Assembly: GCF_042683125.1 (NCBI RefSeq) | Contig: NZ_JBHUIY010000002.1 | Location: 154,864-218,863, forward strand | DNA length: 64,000 nucleotides | Reading direction: 5' to 3' | DNA from: Phaeospirillum tilakii | GTDB taxonomy: Bacteria; Pseudomonadota; Alphaproteobacteria; Rhodospirillales; Magnetospirillaceae | In this document: positions 26,802 through 34,891 of the stretch, in pieces | Layout of the letters: each line of letters begins with the position of its first letter | Position numbering within the stretch: the stretch's first letter is position 1 | Notes under the pieces: generated by a model | Told to the model about the DNA's origin: nothing | The model's input: only the letters and a program-made list of their open reading frames with translations | Databases searched by the model: none | Made by a program: the position numbers and the translations under genes

Positions 26802-27557
26802 TCACCCCGCCACCGCGCGCAGGGCGTCGAGGTCGTGGATCACCAGCCGGGTCGGGGTGAGGGCGATCAGCCCGTCCCGGCGCCAGCGTTCGAAGGTGGC
26901 CGACACCCATTGGCGGGTGACGCCGACCAGCCGGGCGAGGTCCTCCTGGCTGAAATCGCGCCGCAGCGACAGCCCGTCCCCCTCGGGGCGGCCGTCGCGC
27001 TCGGCGATCTGCACCAGCAGCCGGGCCAGCCGCTCCCGCGCCGAGCGGGTGCCGAACAGGTGGATCAGCGCCGACATGCAGCGCCCCTTGTGGGCCAGCG
27101 CGTCGATCAGCGCCAGCGCCAGCGGCGGCGAGGCGGCGGCGGCGGCGCGCAGTGCCGCGCCCGGCACCACCCACAGCCGGGACGGCCGGGTCGCCACCCC
27201 CGACCACATATGCGGGCCGCCCTCGAACAGATCGGGGCCGCCGATGAAATTGCCCGGCCCCCAATAGGCCAGGGTGACCTCGCGCCCGCTGGGTCCGGCA
27301 TGGAAGATCCGCATCTCGCCGCGATCGATCACGAAGATCGCCCCGCGCGGCTCGCCCTGGCGGAACGCCACCGCCCCGGCGGCCAGCTCGATCCGCCGCG
27401 ACGCCGCCCGCAGCGGGGCGAGGTCGGGGGCGTCGAGCGCGGCCAGCAGGGCGGCACCGGTCGGGTCGAGTGGTTCCTCGCTGAGATGCAACGCGGGGGG
27501 CGGGGCGGGGACGTGGAACAGCGGCGGGGGCGGGCGGGACGAGGCGGGGGCGGACAT
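26802..27557 (-). CDS. Crp/Fnr-family transcriptional regulator
   Basis: A 251-residue regulator with a cyclic-nucleotide-binding-type beta barrel (about 55-165, including FRQGEPRGAIFVIDRGEMRIF), a long dimer helix, and a C-terminal winged helix with the recognition segment FSQEDLARLVGVTRQWVSATFERW. The N-terminal Pro-rich leader has no cysteine cluster of the FNR kind, so oxygen sensing through 4Fe-4S is unlikely. It is divergent from the radical SAM gene across a 96-base AT-rich gap with two palindromes, which suggests it controls that cluster; this is inference. Confidence 0.88.
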   Translation of the reverse strand: MSAPASSRPPPPLFHVPAPPPALHLSEEPLDPTGAALLAALDAPDLAPLRAASRRIELAAGAVAFRQGEPRGAIFVIDRGEMRIFHAGPSGREVTLAYWGPGNFIGGPDLFEGGPHMWSGVATRPSRLWVVPGAALRAAAAASPPLALALIDALAHKGRCMSALIHLFGTRSARERLARLLVQIAERDGRPEGDGLSLRRDFSQEDLARLVGVTRQWVSATFERWRRDGLIALTPTRLVIHDLDALRAVAG

Positions 27558-27578
27558 CGGGGGGGCTCCGCGCTGAGG

Positions 27579-27608
27579 GCAATTAATTGCTACCATATAG
27601 TCTGGTAG
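27579..27608. promoter_or_regulatory. Candidate operator pair in the regulator / radical SAM divergent gap
   Basis: A 12-bp palindrome GCAATTAATTGC (27579-27590) adjoins an inverted repeat CTACCA-N7-TGGTAG (27590-27608). Both stand out in an otherwise GC-rich context between divergent genes. A related sequence precedes the importer genes at 32053. Confidence 0.5.
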
Positions 27609-27653
27609 ATTTATAGTGTTTTGGCGATCCCACCCCAGCCGGAGAGTCCCGCC

Positions 27654-28910
27654 GTGGTCGCCCTGTTGAAACCCCATTTCCGCGCCGAGGCGCCGTTCGA
27701 CGAGGTACTCGCCGCCCATCCCGCCTTTCCCCGCCTGATCGCCCGCAAGATCGACGTCCAGCGGCGCGGGGTGCATTACACCCCGGCGGCGGAAGCGGCG
27801 ATCGATCCAGCGATTCACCAGTTGCGCAGCCCCTACATTTTCGGGTCGCGCGACGGGGCGATCAAGCCGCTGCCGGAATCGCTGCTGCTGCGCGACGGCA
27901 CCACCATCCTGGTCGATCCGACCCCGCTCGAGCAGGATCCCTATGTGGTCGATCATCGCGACGGGCGCTTCGTGCTGCTCGACGGCGGGGTCGAGGTCGA
28001 GACGGTCGATCTGTGGCCCAAGCCGGCCTATTACGACAAGCTGACGTCGTCGGGCATCAAGATGAGCCTGCTGGTCAGCGCCCGGCCGCAGCGGCTCAAC
28101 GTGTTCCAGTCGAGCTATTGCTATTTCTGGGCCGACAAGGCCGGCTGCCGTTTCTGCGACATCGTCACCCACACCAAGCAGCAGCGCGAGGAGATGGGGG
28201 TGCCGACCCGGCTGCGGCCCGAGGACGTGCGCGAGACCATCGCCGAGGCGATCAAGGAGCCGGGCCGCTTCACCAACCTGTGCCTGACCGCCGGCTCGGT
28301 CACCAAGGGGGCGGAGATCTTCGATCAGGAGGTCGAGTTCTACATCGAATTGCTGCAATCGATCGGCAGCCTGTTCAAGACCCGCCGCTTCCCCAGCCAG
28401 CTGATCGGCTCGGCCTTCAATGAACGCCAATTGCGGCGGCTGCACGAGGAAACCGGACTGAGCAGCTACACCACCGACCTCGAGGTGCTGAACGAGGCGG
28501 TGTTCAACTGGGTTTGCCCCGGCAAGGCCCGTCAGGTCGGCTATCGCGAATGGAAGGAACGGCTGGTGCGCGCGGTCGGGATCTTCGGTCGCGGCAATGT
28601 CGGCACCGGGCTGGTCGGCGGCGTCGAACTGGCCCGGCCCCATGGGTTCAAGACCGAGGCCGACGCGCTGGCCGCCACCCTGGCCGAGGCCGACTGGCTG
28701 GGCGAGCGCGGCGTCACCACCGTCTACATCGTCTGGGTGCCGCGCCCGGGGTCGGAATTCCACGACCAGCAGGCGCCGTCGCTCGATTACTACCTGCGCC
28801 TTGCCCAGGGGTTGCAGGACATCCGCGCCCGCCACGGCCTGACGGTCGATTTCGACGATTACCGCCGCTGCGGCAACCATCCCGATTCCGACCTCGCCCG
28901 CCTGCAATAG
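27654..28910 (+). CDS. Radical SAM protein with CX8CX2C motif, family not recognised
   Basis: A 418-residue protein from GTG 27654 (preceded by GGAGAG). The cluster-binding motif is SSYCYFWADKAGCRFCD, Cys156-X8-Cys165-X2-Cys168, instead of the usual CX3CX2C, and the spacing is reminiscent of Elp3/MiaB/NifB-class outliers. Downstream come strand segments typical of the partial TIM barrel (LCLTAGSVTKG, GNVGTGLVGGVE, GVTTVYIVWVPRPGSEFH). It leads a run with a small split-barrel-like protein, a B12-type radical SAM enzyme, an MFS carrier and an ABC importer. The reaction is unknown. An upstream TTG at 27621 lacks a ribosome site. Confidence 0.8.
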   Translation: MVALLKPHFRAEAPFDEVLAAHPAFPRLIARKIDVQRRGVHYTPAAEAAIDPAIHQLRSPYIFGSRDGAIKPLPESLLLRDGTTILVDPTPLEQDPYVVDHRDGRFVLLDGGVEVETVDLWPKPAYYDKLTSSGIKMSLLVSARPQRLNVFQSSYCYFWADKAGCRFCDIVTHTKQQREEMGVPTRLRPEDVRETIAEAIKEPGRFTNLCLTAGSVTKGAEIFDQEVEFYIELLQSIGSLFKTRRFPSQLIGSAFNERQLRRLHEETGLSSYTTDLEVLNEAVFNWVCPGKARQVGYREWKERLVRAVGIFGRGNVGTGLVGGVELARPHGFKTEADALAATLAEADWLGERGVTTVYIVWVPRPGSEFHDQQAPSLDYYLRLAQGLQDIRARHGLTVDFDDYRRCGNHPDSDLARLQ

Positions 28911-28925
28911 ACCGGAGCTGCCCCG

Positions 28926-29396
28926 ATGACCCGTCCCGCATTCGATCAAGCCGGTCTGGCCGCCCTGCTGGCCGACCCCGCCACCGTCAAGGTCCTGGCC
29001 GTGCCCGGGCCGGGCGATCTGCCCCGGCTGGTGCCGGTTCCGGCGTTGCAGGAAGGCGACCAGGAGCGGCTGGTGCTGCCCGAACGGCACGAATCCGCCG
29101 AATCCCAGCGCGGCCTGCTGCGGGCGCTGTGGTACGACCGCCCGGTGGCGCTGCTGCTGACCCATCCCGACGGCCGCGCCCTCGAACTGCGCGCGCGGCC
29201 GCTTCAGGCCCACGTCACCGGGCCGCTGTTCCTGCGCCATTACCAGGAACTGCGAGGGCGGGAGGGCGATGTCGGCCTCAGCGCGGTGTGGGAAATCGCG
29301 GTCGAGGCCGGGTTCGATCAGAGCCTCGCCGCCCGCGACGCCGCCGAGGCCGCCCGCCATCCCGGCTTCACCCATCTCGACCGGATCGCCGTCTGA
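28926..29396 (+). CDS. Small soluble protein, possible FMN-binding split barrel
   Basis: A 156-residue protein with no signal or membrane segment. The pattern of a basic small-residue strand, a central LWYDRPVALLLTHPDGRALELRARPLQAHVTGPLFL region and a terminal helix resembles pyridoxamine-5'-phosphate-oxidase-like split barrels, but I cannot name a family with certainty. It begins 15 bases after the radical SAM gene and precedes a second radical SAM enzyme, so an auxiliary redox role is plausible but not shown. Confidence 0.65.
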   Translation: MTRPAFDQAGLAALLADPATVKVLAVPGPGDLPRLVPVPALQEGDQERLVLPERHESAESQRGLLRALWYDRPVALLLTHPDGRALELRARPLQAHVTGPLFLRHYQELRGREGDVGLSAVWEIAVEAGFDQSLAARDAAEAARHPGFTHLDRIAV

Positions 29397-29399
29397 ACC

Positions 29400-29461
29400 A
29401 CCGGGGTGGGCGCCGCCCACGCCCGCCAGGGGCCGGAGGACCCCTGGACCCCGTTGCTGGT
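29400..29461 (+). repeat. Dispersed GC-rich repeat, family B, partial copy 3
   Basis: Contains GGTGGGCGCCGCCCACGCCC followed by CCAGGGGCC..GGACCCCTGG and CCCGTTGCTGGTCG, the left half of the bipartite element only. It separates the split-barrel-like gene from the B12-type radical SAM gene and supplies sequence up to the latter's AAGGAG ribosome site. Confidence 0.65.
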
Positions 29462-29476
29462 CGCAAGGAGTGCGTG

Positions 29477-30832
29477 ATGAAGGTTCTGCTGATCAATCCC
29501 GCCTTCTTCGACGGGGACGCGTTCCGCAACCGCTTCGCCGATTACGTCGACTGGATCCGGGGCGGCAATCTCTATGTCGCGCCGTTCGAACCGCCGCTCG
29601 GGCTGGCCTATCTCACCGCCGCGCTCAAGCGGGAGGGGCACACGGTGATCCTGCTCGACATGCAGGGGCTGATGATGGACAGCGAGGCGCTGGCGGCGGC
29701 GCTGACGCGCGAGCGGCCGGATCTGGTCGGCATCACCGCGATGACTCCGACCCTGCCGGAATCGCTGCGGGTGGCCGAGTTGGCCAAGCGGATGCTGCCG
29801 GCGGTGCCGGTGGTGCTGGGCGGGGTTCATCCCACCCTCGACCCGGCCGGGGTGCTGGCCGATCCCCATGTCGATTACGTCGTGCGCGGCGAGGGCGAGC
29901 AGGCCCTGGCCGGGCTGGTGGCGGCGCTGGAGCGCGGGGCGGGGCTCGACGCGGTGCCGGGGCTGTGCCGGCGGGTCGGCGGCGGGGTCCGGGTGGTGGA
30001 AAAGGCGCCGCCGGTCGCCGATCTCGACCTGTTGCCGCCGGCCGATTACGCCGCCTTCCCGATCGAACGCTACATCGAGCACAACGCCGTGCTGCGCGGG
30101 GTGCGCGGCATCTCGATGATCCTGTCGCGCGGCTGCCCCTATGCCTGCACCTTCTGCGCGGTGCAGCAGACGATGGGGCGGCGCTGGCGGTTCAAGTCGC
30201 CCGGCCGGGTGGTCGACGAGGTGATCGCCCTGCGCGACGCCTACGGCATCGAGGGGGTGTGGTTCAAGGACAGCATCTTCAACATGCGCAAATCCTGGAC
30301 CCGCGCATTCTGCCGCCAGATGGTCGAGCGCAAGGTCGGGATCGAATGGCAGGCGCTGACCCGGATCGACCTGCTCGACGAGGACGAACTGGTGATGATG
30401 AAGGCGGCCGGGCTGAGCCAGATCGATCTCGGCATCGAATCCGGTTCGCCGCGCAGTCTGGCCCGGCTCGACAAGCGCATCACCGTCGCGCAGATCCGGG
30501 ACAAGGTGGCGATGGCCCGCCGCCATGTCCGGGTGTTCGGCTTCTTCATGATCGGCATCCCCGGCGAGGCGGAAGAGGACGTGCGCCAGACCTTCGACCT
30601 TGCCCGTTCGATCGAACTCGACCGCTGGAGCTGGAGCATCTACAGCCCGCTGCCCGGCTCGAAACTGTATGACGATCTGGTCGCCGAAGGGCGGATCCAG
30701 CCCTTTGCCCTCGACCATGCCCGGGTTCATTTCACCGAGGCTTATGACGGGGTCTGCGCCATTCCCCCGGCGCGGCTGAAGCAGCTTTATGCCGAAATCA
30801 ATGATCACTTCACCCGCCGCAACGCCGCGTGA
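29477..30832 (+). CDS. B12-binding-domain radical SAM enzyme (class B type)
   Basis: A 451-residue protein: an N-terminal Rossmann-like cobalamin-binding-type domain (about 1-165, starting KVLLINPAFF and including VVLGGVHPT and VRGEGE), then a radical SAM domain with Cys220-X3-Cys224-X2-Cys227 (SRGCPYACTFC). The DXHXXG histidine motif of base-off cobalamin binding is not visible, as in many class B members. The chemistry could be methylation or ring rearrangement; the BchE/hopanoid-type families share this layout. A strong AAGGAG site lies at 29465. The next gene overlaps its end. Confidence 0.85.
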   Translation: MKVLLINPAFFDGDAFRNRFADYVDWIRGGNLYVAPFEPPLGLAYLTAALKREGHTVILLDMQGLMMDSEALAAALTRERPDLVGITAMTPTLPESLRVAELAKRMLPAVPVVLGGVHPTLDPAGVLADPHVDYVVRGEGEQALAGLVAALERGAGLDAVPGLCRRVGGGVRVVEKAPPVADLDLLPPADYAAFPIERYIEHNAVLRGVRGISMILSRGCPYACTFCAVQQTMGRRWRFKSPGRVVDEVIALRDAYGIEGVWFKDSIFNMRKSWTRAFCRQMVERKVGIEWQALTRIDLLDEDELVMMKAAGLSQIDLGIESGSPRSLARLDKRITVAQIRDKVAMARRHVRVFGFFMIGIPGEAEEDVRQTFDLARSIELDRWSWSIYSPLPGSKLYDDLVAEGRIQPFALDHARVHFTEAYDGVCAIPPARLKQLYAEINDHFTRRNAA

Positions 30833-32021
30833 GCTGCCCTGGCGGCTGATCCTGCTGGGCGGGCTGGTGATGGCGATCGCGATCGGCCTGCGCGCCGGGC
30901 TCGGGGTGGTGGTGCAGCCCTACGCCCTGTTCCAGGGCTGGCCGCTGGCCACCGTCGCGTTGGCGATGGCCCTGCACAACCTGCTGTGGGGGCTGGTTCA
31001 GCCGCTGATCGGCGGGCTGGCCGACCGCCACGGCGCGCGCGGGGTGGTGGGGGCCGGGGCGCTGGCCTTCGCCGCCGGGCTGGCCGCCACCGCCTGGGCC
31101 GCCAGCCCGGCCACCGCGCTGGCCGGGGCGGGTGGGGCGGTCGGGCTCGGCCTCGCCGCCGCCAGCTTTCCGGTGGTGCTGGCCCTGGTCGGCCGCGCCA
31201 GCCCGCCCCGGCGTCAGGCCCAGGCGATGGGGCTGGCGATCGCGCTCGGTTCCTGCGGGCAGGTGGTGGTGCCGCCGGTGGTCGGCTGGCTGGTCGAGCG
31301 CAACGGGGTGGTCGCCGCCCTGGCGGCGATGGCCGCCCTCGCCCTGCTGATGGCGCCGCTGGCGTTCGGCCTCGGTGCCGGCCGGCCAGGGCGTGGCGGC
31401 CCCGTCGCGCCGCCCCCGGCGCGGGGTGCCCTCGCCGCCGCCTGGGCCAGCCCGTCCTATCGCCGGCTGGTGATCGGCTTCTTCGCCTGCGGCTTCCAAC
31501 TGGCCTTCATCAGCCTGCATCTGCCCGGCCATCTGGTGCTGTGCGGCCAGCCGGCCGCCGCCGGCGGCTGGGCGCTGGCGGCGATGGGGCTGTTCAACGT
31601 CGCCGGCTGCTGGCTGTTCGGCCAGTGGGGCGGGCGTGGCTCGCCGGCCCGATTGCTGGTGCTGCTCTACCTGCTGCGGGCGCTGGCGGTGGCGATCCTG
31701 CTGCTGGCGCCGCTGACCCCGGCCAGTCTGGCGCTGTTCTCCGTCCTTACCGGTCTGACCTGGCTGGCCACCGTGCCGCTGACCAGCGCGGTGATCGCCC
31801 GGCTGTTCGGCACCGGGGCGCTCGGGTTGCTGTTCGGTGTCGCCTTCCTGTCGCATCAGCTCGGCTCGTTCGCCGGGGCGCTGGCCGGCGGCTGGGCGTT
31901 CGACGCCACCGGCTCCTACCGCGCGGTGTGGGCCGTGGCCGCAGGGCTGGGGCTGCTCGCCGCCCTGCTGCATTGGCCGATCGTCGATACCCCGCCCGCC
32001 GCCGCGCCCGCCCCGGCCTGA
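30801..32021 (+). CDS. Major facilitator superfamily transporter
   Basis: A twelve-helix MFS carrier of about 406 residues with the family loop motif GGLADRHGARGVV between helices 2 and 3 and a second-half counterpart. The start overlaps the end of the radical SAM gene; ATG 30789 and ATG 30801 are both in frame. The substrate cannot be read. Its place between a biosynthetic-looking radical SAM pair and an ABC importer suggests export of a product or import of a precursor of that pathway; this is inference. Confidence 0.85.
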   Translation: MITSPAATPRELPWRLILLGGLVMAIAIGLRAGLGVVVQPYALFQGWPLATVALAMALHNLLWGLVQPLIGGLADRHGARGVVGAGALAFAAGLAATAWAASPATALAGAGGAVGLGLAAASFPVVLALVGRASPPRRQAQAMGLAIALGSCGQVVVPPVVGWLVERNGVVAALAAMAALALLMAPLAFGLGAGRPGRGGPVAPPPARGALAAAWASPSYRRLVIGFFACGFQLAFISLHLPGHLVLCGQPAAAGGWALAAMGLFNVAGCWLFGQWGGRGSPARLLVLLYLLRALAVAILLLAPLTPASLALFSVLTGLTWLATVPLTSAVIARLFGTGALGLLFGVAFLSHQLGSFAGALAGGWAFDATGSYRAVWAVAAGLGLLAALLHWPIVDTPPAAAPAPA

Positions 32022-32052
32022 CGGGATTGCGGGGGATGTCGAGAATGTGCAA

Positions 32053-32067
32053 TTATCTACTAGATAA
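32053..32067. promoter_or_regulatory. Palindromic operator candidate upstream of the ABC importer
   Basis: Perfect odd palindrome TTATCTACTAGATAA centred on C32060, 21 bases before the ATP-importer start codon, in a local AT-rich island. It shares an ATCTACYAGA-like core with the inverted repeat at 27590-27608 read on the minus strand. Confidence 0.5.
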
Positions 32068-32087
32068 ATAGTCAAAAGGAGCCCGCC

Positions 32088-33059
32088 GTGAGACTTTCCC
32101 CCCTGTTCGCCGCGCTGGCGGTGGTCCTCTGCCTTGCCGCCACCGGTCCGGCCGCCCGCGCCGCCGACCAGATCCGCTTCGCCACCCAGCCGATCCCGCA
32201 ATACGCCCCGATCTTCGTCGCCAAGCAGAAGCATTGGCTGGAGGAGGAACTGGCCAAGGTCAAGCCGGGGGTCGAACTGAAATGGGCTTCGTTCCCGGCC
32301 GGGCCGCCGATCAATGAATCCTTCGCCGCCGGCCAGCAGGATTTCGGCTTCCTCGGCGACACCCCGGCGCTGATCGGCAAGGCGGTGGGGATCGACACCC
32401 GGCTGGCGGCGCTGTCGGCCAGCAGCCCGACCAGCCTCGCCGTGGTGGTGGGGGCGCAGTCGCCGATCCGGTCGGCCCGCGAGCTGAAGGGCAAGCGGGT
32501 GGCGGTGACCAAGGGCTCCTATGCCCAGCATCTGCTGGCGCTGGTGCTGGAAAGCGGCGGCCTGACCTTCTCCGACGTCGAACTGGTCAACCTGCCCAAC
32601 GCCGAGATCGCCCCGGCGATCGTCTCCGGCGCGATCGATGCCGGCGCGGTGTGGGAGCCGGTGATCAGCCGGGGCGAGGCCCAGCACACCATCCGGGTGC
32701 TGGCCGACGGCACCGGGATCAAGAAGGGGATCCTGGTGATCATCGTCGCCGCCGACTTCCTCAAGACCCACCGGGCGGAAGCCGAGGCGGTGCTGCGCGC
32801 CTATGCCCGCGCCGCCGCCTTCATCAAGAGCAATCCGAAGGAGGCGGCCGAGCTGCTGACCGAGGACACCCGCCTGCCGGCCGACCTGCTGGTCAAGCTG
32901 CTGCCCAAGCTCGATTTCACTCCGGCGATCCACGACGAGGACATCGCCGATCTCAAGAAGTCGGAAGCCTATTACCGCTCGATCGGCCTGATCCGGGCCC
33001 CGGTCGACATCGAGGCCTGGGCCGACCGCACCCTGGTCCCGGCCGGAGCCGACCAGTGA
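32088..33059 (+). CDS. ABC transporter substrate-binding protein, sulfonate/nitrate/taurine type
   Basis: Periplasmic binding protein of the SsuA/NrtA/TauA family, 323 residues, with a Sec signal peptide (LFAALAVVLCLAATGPAARA). Typical segments are IRFATQPIPQYAPIFVAKQ, the INESFAAGQQDFGFLGDTPALIG stretch and ELKGKRVAVTKGSYAQHLL. Substrate specificity within this family (alkanesulfonates, nitrate, taurine, thiamine precursors) cannot be read from sequence. It is the first of three importer genes, with a GTGA overlap to the permease. Confidence 0.9.
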   Translation: MRLSPLFAALAVVLCLAATGPAARAADQIRFATQPIPQYAPIFVAKQKHWLEEELAKVKPGVELKWASFPAGPPINESFAAGQQDFGFLGDTPALIGKAVGIDTRLAALSASSPTSLAVVVGAQSPIRSARELKGKRVAVTKGSYAQHLLALVLESGGLTFSDVELVNLPNAEIAPAIVSGAIDAGAVWEPVISRGEAQHTIRVLADGTGIKKGILVIIVAADFLKTHRAEAEAVLRAYARAAAFIKSNPKEAAELLTEDTRLPADLLVKLLPKLDFTPAIHDEDIADLKKSEAYYRSIGLIRAPVDIEAWADRTLVPAGADQ

Positions 33060-33907
33060 GCGACTCCGCCGGCCTGGCCGTCGGGCCCGGGCTGACGCGG
33101 GCCGGGGTGGGGGAGGGTCGGGCGCGGCGCGCCCGCTCCGGCGCCGGGCTGCGCCGCGCCGCCGGTTATGTCGCCCTGCCGCTGGCGCTGTTCGCCCTGT
33201 GGCAGGCGCTGTACGCGCTGGGGGCGATCCGGCCGATCCTGCTGCCGCCGCCGTCGCAGGTGGTGGTGGCGTTCGTCGATCTCGCCGCCAGCGGCGAACT
33301 GGCGCGCCATCTCGGCATCAGCCTGCTGCGGGTGCTCGAAGGCTTCGCCGTCGCCGCCCTGGTCGGGCTGCCGCTTGGGGTGGCGATCGGCCTGTCGCGC
33401 CGGCTCGACCACGCCACCGACCTGCTGGTCCAGCTGATCAAGCCGATCCCGCCGATCGCCTGGATCCCGCTCGCCATCCTGTGGTTCGGCATCGGCGAGG
33501 GCGGCAAGGTGTTCATCATCTTCCTCGGCGCGCTGTTTCCGGTGCTGATCAACACCATCGACGGCATCCGCCAGACCGACCACCGCCATGTCGAGCTGGC
33601 CCGGATCCTCGAGGTCAGCCGGCTGCGCTTCGTCACCCATGTGGTGTTGCCCGGCGCCCTGCCGGCGATCATGACCGGGCTGCGGGTCGGGCTGATGGTG
33701 GCGTGGATGTGCGTGGTCGCCGCCGAACTGATCGCCGCCTCGAGCGGGGTCGGCTACCTGATCATGGATGCGCGCCAATTGTCGCAGACCGACCGGGTGC
33801 TGGTGGGGATGATCACCATCGGCGCGATGGGCAAGCTGCTCGATCTGGCCCTCAAGCTGATCGAAAGCCGCCTGATCACCTGGAAAGCCACCTTTACCGG
33901 CGCCTGA
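33056..33907 (+). CDS. ABC transporter permease, SsuC/TauC/NrtB type
   Basis: Inner-membrane permease of 283 residues starting with GTG. An Arg-rich cytoplasmic N-terminus of about 40 residues precedes six helices. The cytoplasmic coupling loop has the EAA-like sequence ELARILEVSRLRFVTHVVLPGALPAIMTG (shortened in the family to E-A-A-G-L-P). It stands between the binding protein and the ATPase; the three form a complete importer. Confidence 0.92.
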   Translation: MSDSAGLAVGPGLTRAGVGEGRARRARSGAGLRRAAGYVALPLALFALWQALYALGAIRPILLPPPSQVVVAFVDLAASGELARHLGISLLRVLEGFAVAALVGLPLGVAIGLSRRLDHATDLLVQLIKPIPPIAWIPLAILWFGIGEGGKVFIIFLGALFPVLINTIDGIRQTDHRHVELARILEVSRLRFVTHVVLPGALPAIMTGLRVGLMVAWMCVVAAELIAASSGVGYLIMDARQLSQTDRVLVGMITIGAMGKLLDLALKLIESRLITWKATFTGA

Positions 33908-33918
33908 GGAGAGACGCG

Positions 33919-34710
33919 ATGTCCCGATCCGCCGCCAGCCGGGCCGACCATTTGTCGATCGGCCCGCTGTCGAAAACCTTCCGCCTGCCCACCGGCAGCG
34001 TCGCCGCGCTCGGCTCGATCGCGCTCGACATCCCGGCCGGGCGCTTCGTCGCCATCGTCGGCGCCTCCGGCTGCGGCAAGAGCACCCTGCTGCGGATCGT
34101 CGCCGGGCTGGAAACCGCCGAGGGCGGCCCGGTCCGGCTGGGCGGCCGGACGGTGACCGGGCCGGGGCTCGATCGCGGCTTCGTGTTCCAGGAACACCGG
34201 CTGCTGCCCTGGCTGACGGTGGCTGGCAACCTTGCCTTCGCCCTCAAGGGGCTGCCCCGGGCGGAGGTGCGGGCCCGGGTCCAGTCCCATCTCGAACTGG
34301 TCGGGCTGGCCGGGTTCGCCGACGCCTATCCGTTCCAATTGTCGGGCGGGATGGCGCAGCGGGTGGCGATCGCCCGCGCCCTGGTCAACCAGCCGGGGGT
34401 GCTGCTGCTCGACGAGCCGTTCGGTGCGCTCGATGCCCTGACCCGGATCCAGATGCAGCAGGAAATCCTGCGGATCTGGCAGGCCCGGGGCACGACGATG
34501 ATCCTGGTGACCCACGACATCGACGAGGCGATCTTCCTCGGCGACGAGGTGGTGGTGATGTCGTCGCGCCCCGGCACGATCAAGCGCCGCCTGACCGTGC
34601 CGCTGCCCCGGCCGCGCGACCGTTCCAGCCCGGCCTTCGTCGAATTGCGCCGCGAGATCTACCGCGAGTTCTTCGCCGAGTCCGACCACCCCTTCGCCTA
34701 CGAGATTTAG
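33919..34710 (+). CDS. ABC transporter ATP-binding protein, SsuB/TauB type
   Basis: A 263-residue ATPase with Walker A GASGCGKST, Q-loop FVFQEHRLLPWLTV, signature LSGGMAQRVAIARAL, Walker B VLLLDEPFGALDAL and switch His in LVTHDIDEA. The FQEHRLLPW form is characteristic of the sulfonate/nitrate/taurine class. A GGAGAG site precedes the ATG at 33919, 11 bases after the permease. The operon ends at a family A repeat. Confidence 0.93.
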   Translation: MSRSAASRADHLSIGPLSKTFRLPTGSVAALGSIALDIPAGRFVAIVGASGCGKSTLLRIVAGLETAEGGPVRLGGRTVTGPGLDRGFVFQEHRLLPWLTVAGNLAFALKGLPRAEVRARVQSHLELVGLAGFADAYPFQLSGGMAQRVAIARALVNQPGVLLLDEPFGALDALTRIQMQQEILRIWQARGTTMILVTHDIDEAIFLGDEVVVMSSRPGTIKRRLTVPLPRPRDRSSPAFVELRREIYREFFAESDHPFAYEI

Positions 34711-34736
34711 GAGCGGCCGTCCTTGACGGCTCCCTC

Positions 34737-34857
34737 GTTGGGCACTCGCCCAAGCCCATTTGGGGCGATGCCCCAAACCCCCTTTGATTTTATTGATAAA
34801 AACAGGGGAGGTCCGGAGGCGCCCGCCTCCGGGCGGGGCCGGGGCGGCAGCCCCGCA
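34737..34857 (+). repeat. Dispersed intergenic repeat, family A, copy 2
   Basis: Near-identical to 5135-5257, including TTTGGGGCGATGCCCCAAA, CCCCCTTTGATT, an AT-rich ATAAAAACAGGGGAGGTC stretch and the terminal GGGGCGGCAGCCCCGC hairpin. It lies between the convergent importer operon and rodA. Confidence 0.85.
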
Positions 34858-34891
34858 AGAGACGGAACTCGGGCGGGAGCCTCGCTGTCGC

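Noticed and set aside
26802..29420. Reading the Crp-type regulator as an 872-residue fusion protein
   Set aside because: The extra N-terminal part is antisense to two radical SAM-region genes; the regulator domain starts at ATG 27557 with a plausible leader.
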